From contig CAUJCR010000003.1 of NCBI GenBank assembly GCA_963169355.1, positions 26,848 through 90,847 on the forward strand: a stretch of DNA of 64,000 nt, read 5' to 3'. Both the position numbers and the translations under genes were made by a program. Under the pieces are notes generated by a model. That model was not told the origin of the DNA and ran no database searches. It saw only the letters and a list, made by a program, of their open reading frames with translations. The stretch comes from Bacteroidota bacterium (lineage in GTDB: Bacteria; Bacteroidota; Bacteroidia; B-17B0; Aurantibacillaceae). This document shows positions 26,558 to 35,902 of the stretch, in pieces (positions within the stretch are counted from its first letter, which is position 1; every line of letters starts with the position of its first letter).

Positions 26558-29500
26558 AACTAATTCTTCAAAAAAAATAATACAGGTACAAGATGATAAT
26601 AAATCATTAATAGCTGTATTAGATACACTACCAATAGGTGTAATTATTTTTTCATTATCAAAAGGTAATTTTTTATTTATAAATAAAATAGCCTTAAAAA
26701 TATTAAAATCAAATTCCGAATTAAAAAAGAATATTACAAAACACTCTATTTTTGAATTTCTTTTACCTCAATACCATCAACGTATAAAAGAAAATAATCA
26801 ACGTATTTTTAATGGTGAAGAATTTGTACCGTATGAATTAAAAATTAAAAATGCTAAAAATGAAATTATTGATTTAGAAATTAAATCTACACCACTTATT
26901 TTTAATGGTCAAAATGCTATTCAAACCATTTTTAAAGATGTTTCAGAAGTAGTTAAATACAGAAATAAACTTATAGAATCGAATAATAAATTAGAACTTA
27001 TTACTAAAAACGCTAACGATTTAATTTATTTTTATACCTATCATCCACAACCTAAGTATTTATACATTAGCCCTAATGTAAAAAACATTTTAGGATATGA
27101 TCCCGATGAATTTTATGAAAATCCTTTTTTATGTGCATTTAATACACATAATATTAAAGAATTTAATGCACTCGAAAAAAATATTAGTAAACTTCAAAAA
27201 ACAGGTAAATTAAAAAACACAACACACATAGCACAATATAAAACCAAGTCGGGTAAACTAATTTGGTTAGAAGATAATTACTCACCCATTTTTAATGAAA
27301 ACGGGAAAATTGAATTTATTTTAGGGATTAGCAGAGATATTACAAAAGAGAAAATTATAAAATTAGAATTAGAGCAAAAGTGGATTAATTATAAAAATTT
27401 AATTGATTCTTCGCCTGTTGGAATATATATTCATAAAGGTGTTTGTTTGTATTGTAACACTAAAGCCGTAGAAATAGTAGAGGCTAAAAGTGCTAAAGCG
27501 GTAATAGGTAAAAATGTTATAGAATTTATTGTTCCTGAAGAAAGAGAAATAGCAGTTGAAAGAATTACTAATGCTATAAAAGGACAAGAGCAGATTACCC
27601 GAAATTATAAGATTAAAACACTTAAAGGTAATTATAAAATTGTTGAATTAAGAACAACTCCATTTATGTATAATGGAGAAACATGTGTACAAACAACAGC
27701 TATTGACGTAACTGCACAACAACAATTATCAAAAGAAATTTTAAGAGCCGAATTAGCTGAAGAATCTAATAAATTATTAAAAAAAGAAATTGCTATTAGA
27801 GAAAAAGCCGAAAAAGAATTAATTAATCAATCGGCCAAACTTCAAGCAATTTTTGAAAGTGGTAATCAATTAATATGGACCGTGAATAAAGAATATTTAT
27901 TCACCTCTTTTAATACCAATTTTTCTAACTCTATGTTTGAGTTGTATAAAATTAAACCAGAAATAAATAAATATTATAAGCCACATCATACCAAAGAAGG
28001 ATTAAAATACCATAAATGGTGGATAGAAAAATATGAAACCGTTTTTGAGTCGGGAAAAGGAACAGAGTTTACCACCAAACAAAAATCAAAAGATGGGAAA
28101 ATTTATTACCGTCAAATTTTTATTCAACCAATTATAAAAAATAATCAAATTACTGAGTTGTACTGTATATCGCATGATATAACCGAATTAACTCATTTAC
28201 AAAACGAGGCGGTTAATCAAGCTTCAAAATTAAACTCTATTTTTAATAATACATCTCATGCTATTTGGACAGTTGATAGAGATTATTTTTTAACGTCATT
28301 TAATAATCAATTTATTGTTTTGTTTAAAAAACAAATAGGAGTTAAACCTCAATTAAATCAGTCGATTTTATCCCAAATTCCAAAAGAATTTCAGGCAGAA
28401 TATAAGTCTTACTGGTTTAGTTTATACGACAAAGTATTTGCTGGTAATACATTAAAATTTGAGTATAAAAATTTGGATTTAAAAGGTAATACTTCGTATC
28501 TCGAAATATTTCTTAATCCAATTAAAAACACCAGTGGTCAAATAGTCGAAGTTGCTTGTTTGTCAATAGACATTACCGAACATAAATTATTTGAACAACA
28601 AATTATCAATCAATCTGCTAAACTTAAAGCTATTTTCGAAAGTGGTAGCCAGTTAATGTGGACAATCTCTAAAGATTTAAAAATAACATCTTTTAATCAA
28701 AATTATGCCGATGCTGTTTTTGATTTATATAATTATTATCCAGAGATTGGAAAGCCAATGAGGAGTATAAAAACTCAACCATATCAATCTATTTGGGATG
28801 AAAAATATAAATTAGCCTTTGATGGTAAACCAGTAGAGTTTATCTCAGAAAGAGAAAATCTAAGAGGCGAAAAAGTTATTCGTCAAATGTTATTACATCC
28901 AATAAAAGATAATCAAGGAAACGTGATAGAAGTAAGCGGCATTGGATTTGATATTACCGAAAATAAATTAAATGAAGAGCGTATTTCTCAGTCCTTAAAA
29001 GAAAAAGAGGTGCTTTTAAAAGAAGTACATCATCGTGTTAAAAACAACATGCAGGTTATTTCTAGTATTTTAAATTTACAATCCTCGTATGTTACTGATG
29101 TGTACGCTCTCAATTTATTAAAAGAGTGCCAAAATCGTATAAAATCCATGTCTTTTATACACGAGAGCTTATATCAAAGTAAAAACTTTGAAATGGTTAA
29201 TTTTACAGAGTATATATCCACTTTGGCCAAAAATTTAGTTCACTCATATACTTTAAGCAATAAAAACATAAAATTAATTTTAACACTAGATAATTTAGCC
29301 CTAAACCTTGATTTATCGATACCTTGCGGCCTTATTATTAATGAAATTATATCAAATTCATTAAAATATGCATTTTCTCATAAATCGGATGGAATAATCT
29401 TTGTAACTTTGCGTGTTAAAAATCAAAAAGTATCTCTCGAGATAGGTGATTATGGAATAGGTATTCCTGATAACTTTGATATTAAAAATTCATCATCTCT

Positions 29501-29600
29501 GGGATTACAATTAGTAGATACTTTGATTGAACAAATAGGCGGCACTTATAAATTAATTAGAAATAACGGCACCATTTTTAGTATAGAATTTAATATTTAA
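26535..29600 (+). CDS. Cytosolic six-PAS sensor histidine kinase (HisKA_2 type)
   Basis: The 1021-residue protein has no signal peptide or transmembrane segment. Six PAS modules are inferred from PAS-like boundaries at about residues 20-150, 155-275, 285-400, 435-555, 560-685 and 690-815. The last three share a repeated opening such as INQSAKLQAIFESGNQLIWT. The dimerisation domain is HisKA_2-like with the phospho-acceptor His in LLKEVHHRVKNNMQVISS (about 830). The ATPase N-box is NEIISNSLKYAF and the G1 box DYGIGIP. The start overlaps the MORN gene; the LytTR regulator gene begins three bases after its stop, so the two probably form a cognate pair. Confidence 0.88.
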   Translation: MKKITKNKTNSSKKIIQVQDDNKSLIAVLDTLPIGVIIFSLSKGNFLFINKIALKILKSNSELKKNITKHSIFEFLLPQYHQRIKENNQRIFNGEEFVPYELKIKNAKNEIIDLEIKSTPLIFNGQNAIQTIFKDVSEVVKYRNKLIESNNKLELITKNANDLIYFYTYHPQPKYLYISPNVKNILGYDPDEFYENPFLCAFNTHNIKEFNALEKNISKLQKTGKLKNTTHIAQYKTKSGKLIWLEDNYSPIFNENGKIEFILGISRDITKEKIIKLELEQKWINYKNLIDSSPVGIYIHKGVCLYCNTKAVEIVEAKSAKAVIGKNVIEFIVPEEREIAVERITNAIKGQEQITRNYKIKTLKGNYKIVELRTTPFMYNGETCVQTTAIDVTAQQQLSKEILRAELAEESNKLLKKEIAIREKAEKELINQSAKLQAIFESGNQLIWTVNKEYLFTSFNTNFSNSMFELYKIKPEINKYYKPHHTKEGLKYHKWWIEKYETVFESGKGTEFTTKQKSKDGKIYYRQIFIQPIIKNNQITELYCISHDITELTHLQNEAVNQASKLNSIFNNTSHAIWTVDRDYFLTSFNNQFIVLFKKQIGVKPQLNQSILSQIPKEFQAEYKSYWFSLYDKVFAGNTLKFEYKNLDLKGNTSYLEIFLNPIKNTSGQIVEVACLSIDITEHKLFEQQIINQSAKLKAIFESGSQLMWTISKDLKITSFNQNYADAVFDLYNYYPEIGKPMRSIKTQPYQSIWDEKYKLAFDGKPVEFISERENLRGEKVIRQMLLHPIKDNQGNVIEVSGIGFDITENKLNEERISQSLKEKEVLLKEVHHRVKNNMQVISSILNLQSSYVTDVYALNLLKECQNRIKSMSFIHESLYQSKNFEMVNFTEYISTLAKNLVHSYTLSNKNIKLILTLDNLALNLDLSIPCGLIINEIISNSLKYAFSHKSDGIIFVTLRVKNQKVSLEIGDYGIGIPDNFDIKNSSSLGLQLVDTLIEQIGGTYKLIRNNGTIFSIEFNI

Positions 29601-29603
29601 GCA

Positions 29604-30377
29604 ATGGAAAACATCAGTAATAGCAACATTAATATTTACATCGTTGAAGATGAAAGCATCGTGGCCAAAGACATTCAAAACAGCCTTAAAAAATTAGGCT
29701 ATAATGTATTAGGTATTAGTAATAATGGCGCCGATGCTATAAAAAATATTGTGGATTTAGAGCCTAATATTGTTTTAATGGATATTATGATAAAAGGCCC
29801 TATGACTGGAATTGATGTGGCTGAAACAATCAAGAAAGAATATAATATTCCAGTTATATTTTTAACTGCTTATGCCGACGAAAGCACCTTAGCAAAAGCA
29901 AAAATTACCGAGCCTTATGGTTATATCTTAAAACCTTTCAAAGAGATTGATTTACACTCAACCATCGAAATGGCTTTGTATAAACATAAGAAAGACACCG
30001 AAGTACAAAAAGAGCGCGACTTCTTATATTCTTTGGTTGAAAATAAAGACGAAGCCTCAAAAGATATTTTATTTGTAAAATCAAATAGCCGTTTAGTAAA
30101 AGTTAATCTTAAAGATATTTTTTATGTAGAGGCGCTTAAAGATTATGTGGTATTAAACACTCAATACACGCGCTACACCATTCATTCTACCATGAAAGAT
30201 ATTGAGAAAAAATTAGATAATGGTGATTTTATTCGTGTGCACCGTTCATTTATTGTGCGCATTGATAAAATACAAACCATCGAAAATCAAACAGTAGTGC
30301 TCGAGGAAAATAAAAAAGTAATTCCTATTGGCGGACTGTATAGAGATGAGTTATTAGCACGCTTAAATATGATTTAA
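29604..30377 (+). CDS. LytTR-family response regulator
   Basis: The 257-residue protein has a receiver domain with acidic pair Glu15-Asp16, phospho-acceptor Asp60 in IVLMDIMIKGPMTGID, and the conserved Thr/Lys in FLTAYAD and YILKPF. A linker leads to a LytTR DNA-binding domain from about residue 150 (VEALKDYVVLNTQYTRYTIHS; FIRVHRSFIVRIDKI). It is likely phosphorylated by the PAS kinase encoded immediately upstream. LytTR proteins bind short direct repeats; targets are unknown. Confidence 0.92.
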   Translation: MENISNSNINIYIVEDESIVAKDIQNSLKKLGYNVLGISNNGADAIKNIVDLEPNIVLMDIMIKGPMTGIDVAETIKKEYNIPVIFLTAYADESTLAKAKITEPYGYILKPFKEIDLHSTIEMALYKHKKDTEVQKERDFLYSLVENKDEASKDILFVKSNSRLVKVNLKDIFYVEALKDYVVLNTQYTRYTIHSTMKDIEKKLDNGDFIRVHRSFIVRIDKIQTIENQTVVLEENKKVIPIGGLYRDELLARLNMI

Positions 30378-30436
30378 TTAAAGCAACTAATAAGCACGAT
30401 GTTTTTTTAGTTCTTTATGTGGCATAGGTTCTTAAA

Positions 30437-32341
30437 TTGAATTTTCAATACGATATTATAGTAGTAGGCGCTGGTCATGCGGGCTGCGAAGCGGCAGCGG
30501 CAGCAGCAAACATGGGTTCAAAAGTGTTGCTTTTAACCATGAATATGCAAACCATTGCTCAAATGAGCTGCAACCCTGCCATGGGTGGTATTGCCAAAGG
30601 TCAAATTGTACGAGAAATTGATGCTTTAGGTGGTTATAGCGGCATTGTTTCTGATAAGTCGGCCATTCAATTCAGAATGTTGAATAGAAGTAAAGGTCCC
30701 GCAATGTGGAGCCCTCGTACGCAAAATGACAGAATGTTATTTGCTGCTACCTGGAGAGAGATGTTAGAACAAACACCAAATGTTGATTTTTGGCAAGATA
30801 TGTGTCGCCAATTAATTATCTCTAAAGATGGTAAACGGGTTGAGGGTGTTGTAACCGGAATGGGTATTGAGTTTAAAGCAAAAGCAGTTGTATTAACAAA
30901 TGGCACTTTTTTAAATGGTTTAATTCATATTGGTGAAAAACAATTAGGAGGCGGAAGAAGCGGAGAATCAGCAAGTTATGGAATTACAGAACAATTAGTG
31001 TCGCTTGGATTTGAAAGTGGGCGAATGAAAACGGGCACACCCCCTCGTGTTGATGGTAGAACATTAGATTACTCTAAAATGGAAGTTCAAGAAGGCGACG
31101 AAGCTATTGATAAATTTTCCTATTTAGAAAACACCTCTCCTTTTTATACCGACTCTAAAGGCGATAAATCAAAACTTAAAAAACAAATACCTTGTCATAT
31201 TACTTATACTAATAACGAGGTGCACGAAGTACTTAAAACAGGTTTTGAAAAATCGCCAATGTTTGCAGGCAGAATTCAAGGCCTTGGCCCAAGATATTGC
31301 CCAAGTATTGAAGATAAAATTAATCGTTTTTCAGAAAGAGAAAGACATCAAATATTTGTAGAGCCAGAGGGTTGGAATACGGTTGAAATTTATGTAAATG
31401 GTTTTTCTACTTCCCTACCCGAAGATGTTCAATATAAAGCATTGCGATTAATTCCTGGTTTTGAAAATGCTAAAATGTTTCGCCCTGGTTATGCTATTGA
31501 GTACGATTACTTCCCTCCTACTCAACTTAACCTCACACTCGAAACAAGGTTGGTTGAAAATTTATATTTTGCCGGACAAATTAATGGCACTACTGGTTAT
31601 GAAGAAGCAGCATGTCAGGGCCAGATGGCAGGAATAAATGCACATCTTAAAATTAATGAAAAAGATCCTTTTGTGTTATTAAGACATCAAGCATATATTG
31701 GCGTTTTAATAGATGATTTAGTTACAAAAGGAACCGAAGAGCCTTATCGTATGTTTACGTCTCGTTCTGAGTATCGCTTGTTGTTACGTCAGGATAATGC
31801 CGATATTCGTTTAACGCCTTTATCGTATCAATTAGGATTAGCGTCTGAACAAAGACACGTAGTGGTTGAAAATAAAATAAAACACGCACAACAAATAATA
31901 CAGTATTTTAAAAACAATAGTGCTGAACCTGATCAGGCGAATCCTTATTTAGAAAGTTTAAACTCTGCCCCTCTTACACAAAAGTGGCGATATTTTAATG
32001 TGCTTTCTCGTCCCGATGTTTCAATTTTAGGTTTAGCCAATGTTTGCCCTGATGTCTCAAATTTAATTAGTGAGTTTAGTGATGAAACTGTACAACAAGC
32101 CGAAATATTAATGAAGTATGAAGGTTATATTGAGCGTGAAAAAGAAAATGCTGACAGAATGATAAAGCTAGAAAACTATAAACTAAAACCTGATTTCGAT
32201 TATAAATCAATCCCTAGTTTATCATTAGAGGCTAGAGATAAACTATCTAAACTCAAGCCAACCACAATAGGTCAAGCTAGTCGAATTTCAGGAATTAACC
32301 CTGCTGATATTTCGGTATTATTAGTACATTTGGGAAGATAA
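30437..32341 (+). CDS. mnmG: tRNA uridine-5-carboxymethylaminomethyl(34) synthesis enzyme MnmG
   Basis: The 634-residue FAD enzyme modifies the wobble uridine together with MnmE. The FAD-binding start is [20 protein letters not shown], with conserved GTPPRVDG and the C-terminal GidA-associated helical domain ([20 protein letters not shown]). Translation starts at TTG 30437, since the family N-terminus begins right there. It is frequently close to the replication origin in bacteria, consistent with the parS sites just downstream. Confidence 0.96.
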   Translation: MNFQYDIIVVGAGHAGCEAAAAAANMGSKVLLLTMNMQTIAQMSCNPAMGGIAKGQIVREIDALGGYSGIVSDKSAIQFRMLNRSKGPAMWSPRTQNDRMLFAATWREMLEQTPNVDFWQDMCRQLIISKDGKRVEGVVTGMGIEFKAKAVVLTNGTFLNGLIHIGEKQLGGGRSGESASYGITEQLVSLGFESGRMKTGTPPRVDGRTLDYSKMEVQEGDEAIDKFSYLENTSPFYTDSKGDKSKLKKQIPCHITYTNNEVHEVLKTGFEKSPMFAGRIQGLGPRYCPSIEDKINRFSERERHQIFVEPEGWNTVEIYVNGFSTSLPEDVQYKALRLIPGFENAKMFRPGYAIEYDYFPPTQLNLTLETRLVENLYFAGQINGTTGYEEAACQGQMAGINAHLKINEKDPFVLLRHQAYIGVLIDDLVTKGTEEPYRMFTSRSEYRLLLRQDNADIRLTPLSYQLGLASEQRHVVVENKIKHAQQIIQYFKNNSAEPDQANPYLESLNSAPLTQKWRYFNVLSRPDVSILGLANVCPDVSNLISEFSDETVQQAEILMKYEGYIEREKENADRMIKLENYKLKPDFDYKSIPSLSLEARDKLSKLKPTTIGQASRISGINPADISVLLVHLGR

Positions 32342-32349
32342 TAAGCAAA

Positions 32350-32365
32350 TGTTTCACGTGGAACA
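32350..32365. other. parS-like ParB-binding site 1
   Basis: TGTTTCACGTGGAACA is, read on the other strand, TGTTCCACGTGAAACA, a perfect match to the widely conserved parS consensus TGTTNCACGTGAAACA. It sits 8 bases after the mnmG stop codon. Confidence 0.88.
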
Positions 32366-32398
32366 TTTAATTACAAATAAATTATTTCGTGTTTTAAT

Positions 32399-33283
32399 AT
32401 GTTATCAATTAATAATTGTATGGTGTGTGGTTCCACTCAATTCGAACCGTTTTTGTCTTGTAAAGATTACACAGTTAGTCAAGAAGAGTTTCAAATTGTT
32501 TCTTGTAAATCTTGTGGATTTAAGTTTACCAATCCTCGTCCCGAAGATGCTGTTATTGGAAATTATTACAAAGCCGAATCTTATGTGTCACACACTAATA
32601 CCAAAAAAGGATTAATTAATAAGTTGTATCATGCGGTTAGAAATTACACCCTTAAGCAAAAAGTGAAGCTCATTAATTCTTATGTTTCACGTGGAACAAT
32701 TTTAGATTACGGATGTGGAACAGGAATGTTTTTACAAGCTTGTGTAAAAAACGGTTGGAATGGCTTTGGTATGGAGCCAGATAATGAAGCGAGAAATATA
32801 GCTAAAGAAAATTGTTCCAATTTGTTTTCTGACAAAACACAGTTACAAGCTAATATAAACGAGGTACAATTTAATGCGATTACTCTTTGGCATGTTTTAG
32901 AGCATGTAACAGATATGAAGGAGACTTTATCCTTTTTTAAAAACAAACTGAATTCCAATGGTGTGCTTATTATAGCTGTTCCTAATCATGTGTCTTATGA
33001 CGCTAAACATTACCAATCATTTTGGGCAGCTTATGATGTTCCTCGTCATATTCATCATTTTGATGTTAGCTCGATGACAGCCTTGTTAAAGAATTATGGG
33101 TTTAAACTTGTTGAAACGAAAGGAATGAAGTTTGACAGCTTTTATGTAAGCATGTTAAGTGAGAAATATAAAACAGGAAACATGAATCTTTTAAAAGCTT
33201 TTTATACAGGGTTTATCTCTAATTTAAAGGCAAAAGATAGCACACAGTATTCCAGTACTATTTATGCTTTTAAACATCAATAA
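32399..33283 (+). CDS. Class I SAM-dependent methyltransferase with N-terminal zinc ribbon
   Basis: The 294-residue protein has an N-terminal four-cysteine knuckle (Cys7, Cys10, Cys36, Cys39) like sugar C-methyltransferase and related families. The SAM-binding motif TILDYGCGTGMF follows at about residues 99-110, with the post-II motif ITLWHVLEHVTDM. The substrate is unknown, possibly a nucleotide- or lipid-linked sugar. Codons for Val-Ser-Arg-Gly-Thr (about 96-100) coincide with a parS-like site. The start ATG at 32399 preserves the cysteine knuckle. It occupies the place where gidB/parAB often sit, but is none of these. Confidence 0.82.
   Translation: MLSINNCMVCGSTQFEPFLSCKDYTVSQEEFQIVSCKSCGFKFTNPRPEDAVIGNYYKAESYVSHTNTKKGLINKLYHAVRNYTLKQKVKLINSYVSRGTILDYGCGTGMFLQACVKNGWNGFGMEPDNEARNIAKENCSNLFSDKTQLQANINEVQFNAITLWHVLEHVTDMKETLSFFKNKLNSNGVLIIAVPNHVSYDAKHYQSFWAAYDVPRHIHHFDVSSMTALLKNYGFKLVETKGMKFDSFYVSMLSEKYKTGNMNLLKAFYTGFISNLKAKDSTQYSSTIYAFKHQ
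32683..32698. other. parS-like site 2, inside the methyltransferase coding sequence
   Basis: TGTTTCACGTGGAACA, identical to site 1, read in frame as part of Tyr-Val-Ser-Arg-Gly-Thr directly before the SAM-binding motif. Confidence 0.88.
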
Positions 33284-33286
33284 AAA

Positions 33287-33302
33287 GGTTCCACGTGAAA
33301 CA
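33287..33302. other. parS-like site 3
   Basis: GGTTCCACGTGAAACA differs from the reverse complement of sites 1 and 2 only in its first base and is in opposite orientation. It lies three bases after the methyltransferase stop and just before the terminator. Confidence 0.82.
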
Positions 33303-33304
33303 AT

Positions 33305-33337
33305 AAAGCCATTTGATTTTTCAAATGGCTTTTTTAT
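33305..33337 (+). terminator. Rho-independent terminator
   Basis: AAAGCCATTTGA (33305-33316) and TCAAATGGCTTT (33321-33332) form a 12-bp perfect stem with a TTTT loop, followed by further T residues. It ends the mnmG-methyltransferase unit. Confidence 0.88.
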
Positions 33338-33493
33338 TTGTCTAGTATTGTATAATAAGAGTTTGTAATGAACTTAATTTAAACTTTTATGAGTAAAGCT
33401 TAATGTTACTAAGGATTTCTTATCCCGATATAGAATTAACATTTTTATGTGCTAATTTACTTGTATCTGTGTGTATTGGATTAAATAAAAGAT

Positions 33494-33501
33494 TATTTTT
33501 G
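33494..33501 (+). promoter_or_regulatory. -7 promoter box TATTTTTG for the esterase gene
   Basis: Matches TAnnTTTG, 14 bases before the upstream ATG of the esterase gene. Confidence 0.4.
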
Positions 33502-33515
33502 GAACTGAAACTTAA

Positions 33516-34340
33516 ATGTACTCTAGTATGAAAATTATAAAGTCAATCACTATTTTCTTGTTTTTGTATAAGTCTATGATTAGTCAGCAAACCACTGATT
33601 CTGTACCAAACCACGAAACATTCACAATTCAATCTGTAAGCCTTAATGAATTACGAACTATAAATGTTTGGTTGCCCACAACCTATAATTCTAGCTTAGA
33701 TTCCTTTCCAGTTATGTATATGGCTGATGGTGGTATTATTGAAGAAGATTTTCCTCATGTTGCAAACACCATGGCGCTGTTGATATCACAAAAACAAATA
33801 CCTCCTATGATTTTAGTTGGAATACAGAACACTCAAAGGAGACGTGATTTAACGGGGCCAACAGAAGTTGAATCGGATAAAAAAATTGCACCAGTGGTTG
33901 GTGGCTCCGAACAGTTTCGTTTATTTATAAAATCCGAACTTTTTCCTGAAATAGAAAAGCGCTATAAAACCACATCTAAAAAAGGAATTCTGGGCGAATC
34001 ATTGTCTGGGTTATTTGTAATGGAAACTTTTTTTAAAGAGCCCGAAATGTTTGATTATTATATTGCTTTTGATCCCTCATTGTGGTGGAATAATCACACC
34101 TTGGTAAATCATGCAAATACGTATTTACAAAAACTACCTAATAAATTAATTACATTATGGTTTGCGGGCTCTTCTGCTAAAGATATATATAAATATACCC
34201 GACAGTTAAACAGAGAATTAAATAAAGCTAACTATAGCAGTTTAAGATTTTTTTATTCTGATGAGCCTAAAGAAAAACATCATACTATTTTTAGAGCTAC
34301 TAAAGAAAAAGCTCTAAAATGGGTTTTTGAACATAAATAA
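33516..34340 (+). CDS. Secreted alpha/beta hydrolase, esterase family (Esterase D-like)
   Basis: The 274-residue protein has a signal peptide; the ATG at 33528 (MKIIKSITIFLFLYKS) gives a cleaner one than 33516. The fold is PF00756-like: NVWLPTTYNSSLDSFPVMYMADG, nucleophile Ser in GILGESLSGLFVME, and a C-terminal His in KEKHHTIFRAT. The Asp in FDPSLWW is conserved in ferri-siderophore esterases of the IroE/BesA type, so enterobactin-like or other ester hydrolysis in the periplasm is possible. Monocistronic. Confidence 0.8.
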   Translation: MYSSMKIIKSITIFLFLYKSMISQQTTDSVPNHETFTIQSVSLNELRTINVWLPTTYNSSLDSFPVMYMADGGIIEEDFPHVANTMALLISQKQIPPMILVGIQNTQRRRDLTGPTEVESDKKIAPVVGGSEQFRLFIKSELFPEIEKRYKTTSKKGILGESLSGLFVMETFFKEPEMFDYYIAFDPSLWWNNHTLVNHANTYLQKLPNKLITLWFAGSSAKDIYKYTRQLNRELNKANYSSLRFFYSDEPKEKHHTIFRATKEKALKWVFEHK

Positions 34341-34411
34341 TTGAAAATCAAAATGTTATGCTTTTTACGTTAGGGTTGATGAGTTCTTAAAGATGCTGTA
34401 ACCTAATTAAA

Positions 34412-35902
34412 TTAAAACTTTAAATAAGGCATCAAGCCGTGTAATCCGCCTTCTCTTCCAAAACCACTTTCTTTATAACCACCAAATGGCGAAGTAGGAT
34501 CGAACTTATTATACGTGTTTGCCCACACAACGCCCGCTCTAAGTTTAGAGGTTAAGTTAAAAATTCGAGAACCTTTATCTGTCCACACACCAGCGCTTAA
34601 ACCATAAGGTATGTTATTCGCTTTTTCAATTACTTCTTCAATAGTGCGGAAAGTTTGAATGGCTAATACAGGACCAAAAATTTCTTCTTGCGAAATACGA
34701 TGTGATTGAGCAGTATTTAAAAATAGGGTAGGGCGTACAAAGAATCCTTTTTTAGGTATTTCGCAGTTGCTTTGATACATTTCTGCTTCATCGGCTTTTC
34801 CTATTTTTAAATAGTCGTTTATTTTTTGAAGTTGAGCCTTGGAGTTAATAGCACCAATATCAGTATTTTTATCTAATGGGTCGCCCACAATTAATGTTTC
34901 TAATCTGTCTTTTAATTTTTGAATAACTTCATCAGCTACACTTTCTTGAATAAATAAACGCGAACCAGCGCAACATACATGCCCCTGGTTAAAGAAAATA
35001 CCATTAACGATGCCTTCTACAGCTTGGTTGATAGGCGCATCTTCAAATATTATGTTAGCAGCTTTTCCTCCTAATTCTAAAGTTAATTTCTTATCAGTTC
35101 CAGCTGTAGCTTTTTGAATCCACTTGCCCACATTGGTACTCCCCGTAAAGGCAATTTTATCAACATCTTTATGGTTTACAATAGCTGCGCCAGTAGCGCC
35201 AAACCCTGTAACAATATTTACTACACCATCTGGTAAACCACTTTCTTGAATTATTTCAGCTAATTTTAATGCGGTGAGTGGTGTTGTTTCGGCTGGTTTT
35301 AAAACCACGGTGTTACCTGTAGCTAGCGCTGGAGCAATTTTCCAAGCAGCCATTAGCAGCGGAAAATTCCAAGGAATAATTTGTCCGGCAACGCCTAATG
35401 GCTTAGGTGAACGGTTAGGAAAAGCATATTCTAATTTATCGGCCCAGCCCGCATAATAAAAAAAATGATTAGCCGCTAATGGAACATCAATATCTCTACT
35501 TTCTCTAATGGGTTTACCACCATTCATGCTTTCAATAACGGCTAATTCGCGTGCGCGCTCTTGCATTAATCGTGCAATACGAAAAATATATTTAGCACGT
35601 TCTTTAGCAGGCATTTTACGCCAAGTTTTGTTATATGCTTGGCGAGCTGCTTTTACAGCGGTATCTACATCTTTTTCGTTGGCATCGGCAATGCGTGCAA
35701 TTGTCTTTTCGGTAGCCGGATTAATGGTTTCAAAATATTTTCCAGAGTTTGGTTTCACAAATTTGCCATTAATAAAAAGCTCATATTGGTTTTGTAAACG
35801 AATATGATCGGTAGCCTCAGGCGATGGCGCATATTTCCAGTCGGTAAAAAACGTTAACTTATTTTCTTTTTGTTTAGACATGTTATTTTCCTCAATTTTC
35901 AT
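34412..35902 (-). CDS. NAD(P)-dependent aldehyde dehydrogenase
   Basis: The roughly 496-residue ALDH-superfamily enzyme oxidises an aldehyde to an acid. The catalytic Cys is in FFNQGHVCCAGSR, the general-base Glu in LTLELGGKAANI, the cofactor-binding motif is FTGSTNVGKWI, and IPWNFPLLMAAWKIAPAL is conserved. The ATG at 35902 overlaps the deoC stop; an in-frame ATG at 35881 preceded by GAGG is a good alternative. Directly downstream of deoC, it probably removes acetaldehyde released by DeoC. Confidence 0.92.
   Translation of the reverse strand: MKIEENNMSKQKENKLTFFTDWKYAPSPEATDHIRLQNQYELFINGKFVKPNSGKYFETINPATEKTIARIADANEKDVDTAVKAARQAYNKTWRKMPAKERAKYIFRIARLMQERARELAVIESMNGGKPIRESRDIDVPLAANHFFYYAGWADKLEYAFPNRSPKPLGVAGQIIPWNFPLLMAAWKIAPALATGNTVVLKPAETTPLTALKLAEIIQESGLPDGVVNIVTGFGATGAAIVNHKDVDKIAFTGSTNVGKWIQKATAGTDKKLTLELGGKAANIIFEDAPINQAVEGIVNGIFFNQGHVCCAGSRLFIQESVADEVIQKLKDRLETLIVGDPLDKNTDIGAINSKAQLQKINDYLKIGKADEAEMYQSNCEIPKKGFFVRPTLFLNTAQSHRISQEEIFGPVLAIQTFRTIEEVIEKANNIPYGLSAGVWTDKGSRIFNLTSKLRAGVVWANTYNKFDPTSPFGGYKESGFGREGGLHGLMPYLKF

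Noticed and set aside
32349..32615. Open frame of 88 codons starting in parS site 1
   Set aside because: It overlaps the start of the methyltransferase in another frame, has no recognisable features, and its first codons are the parS site itself.
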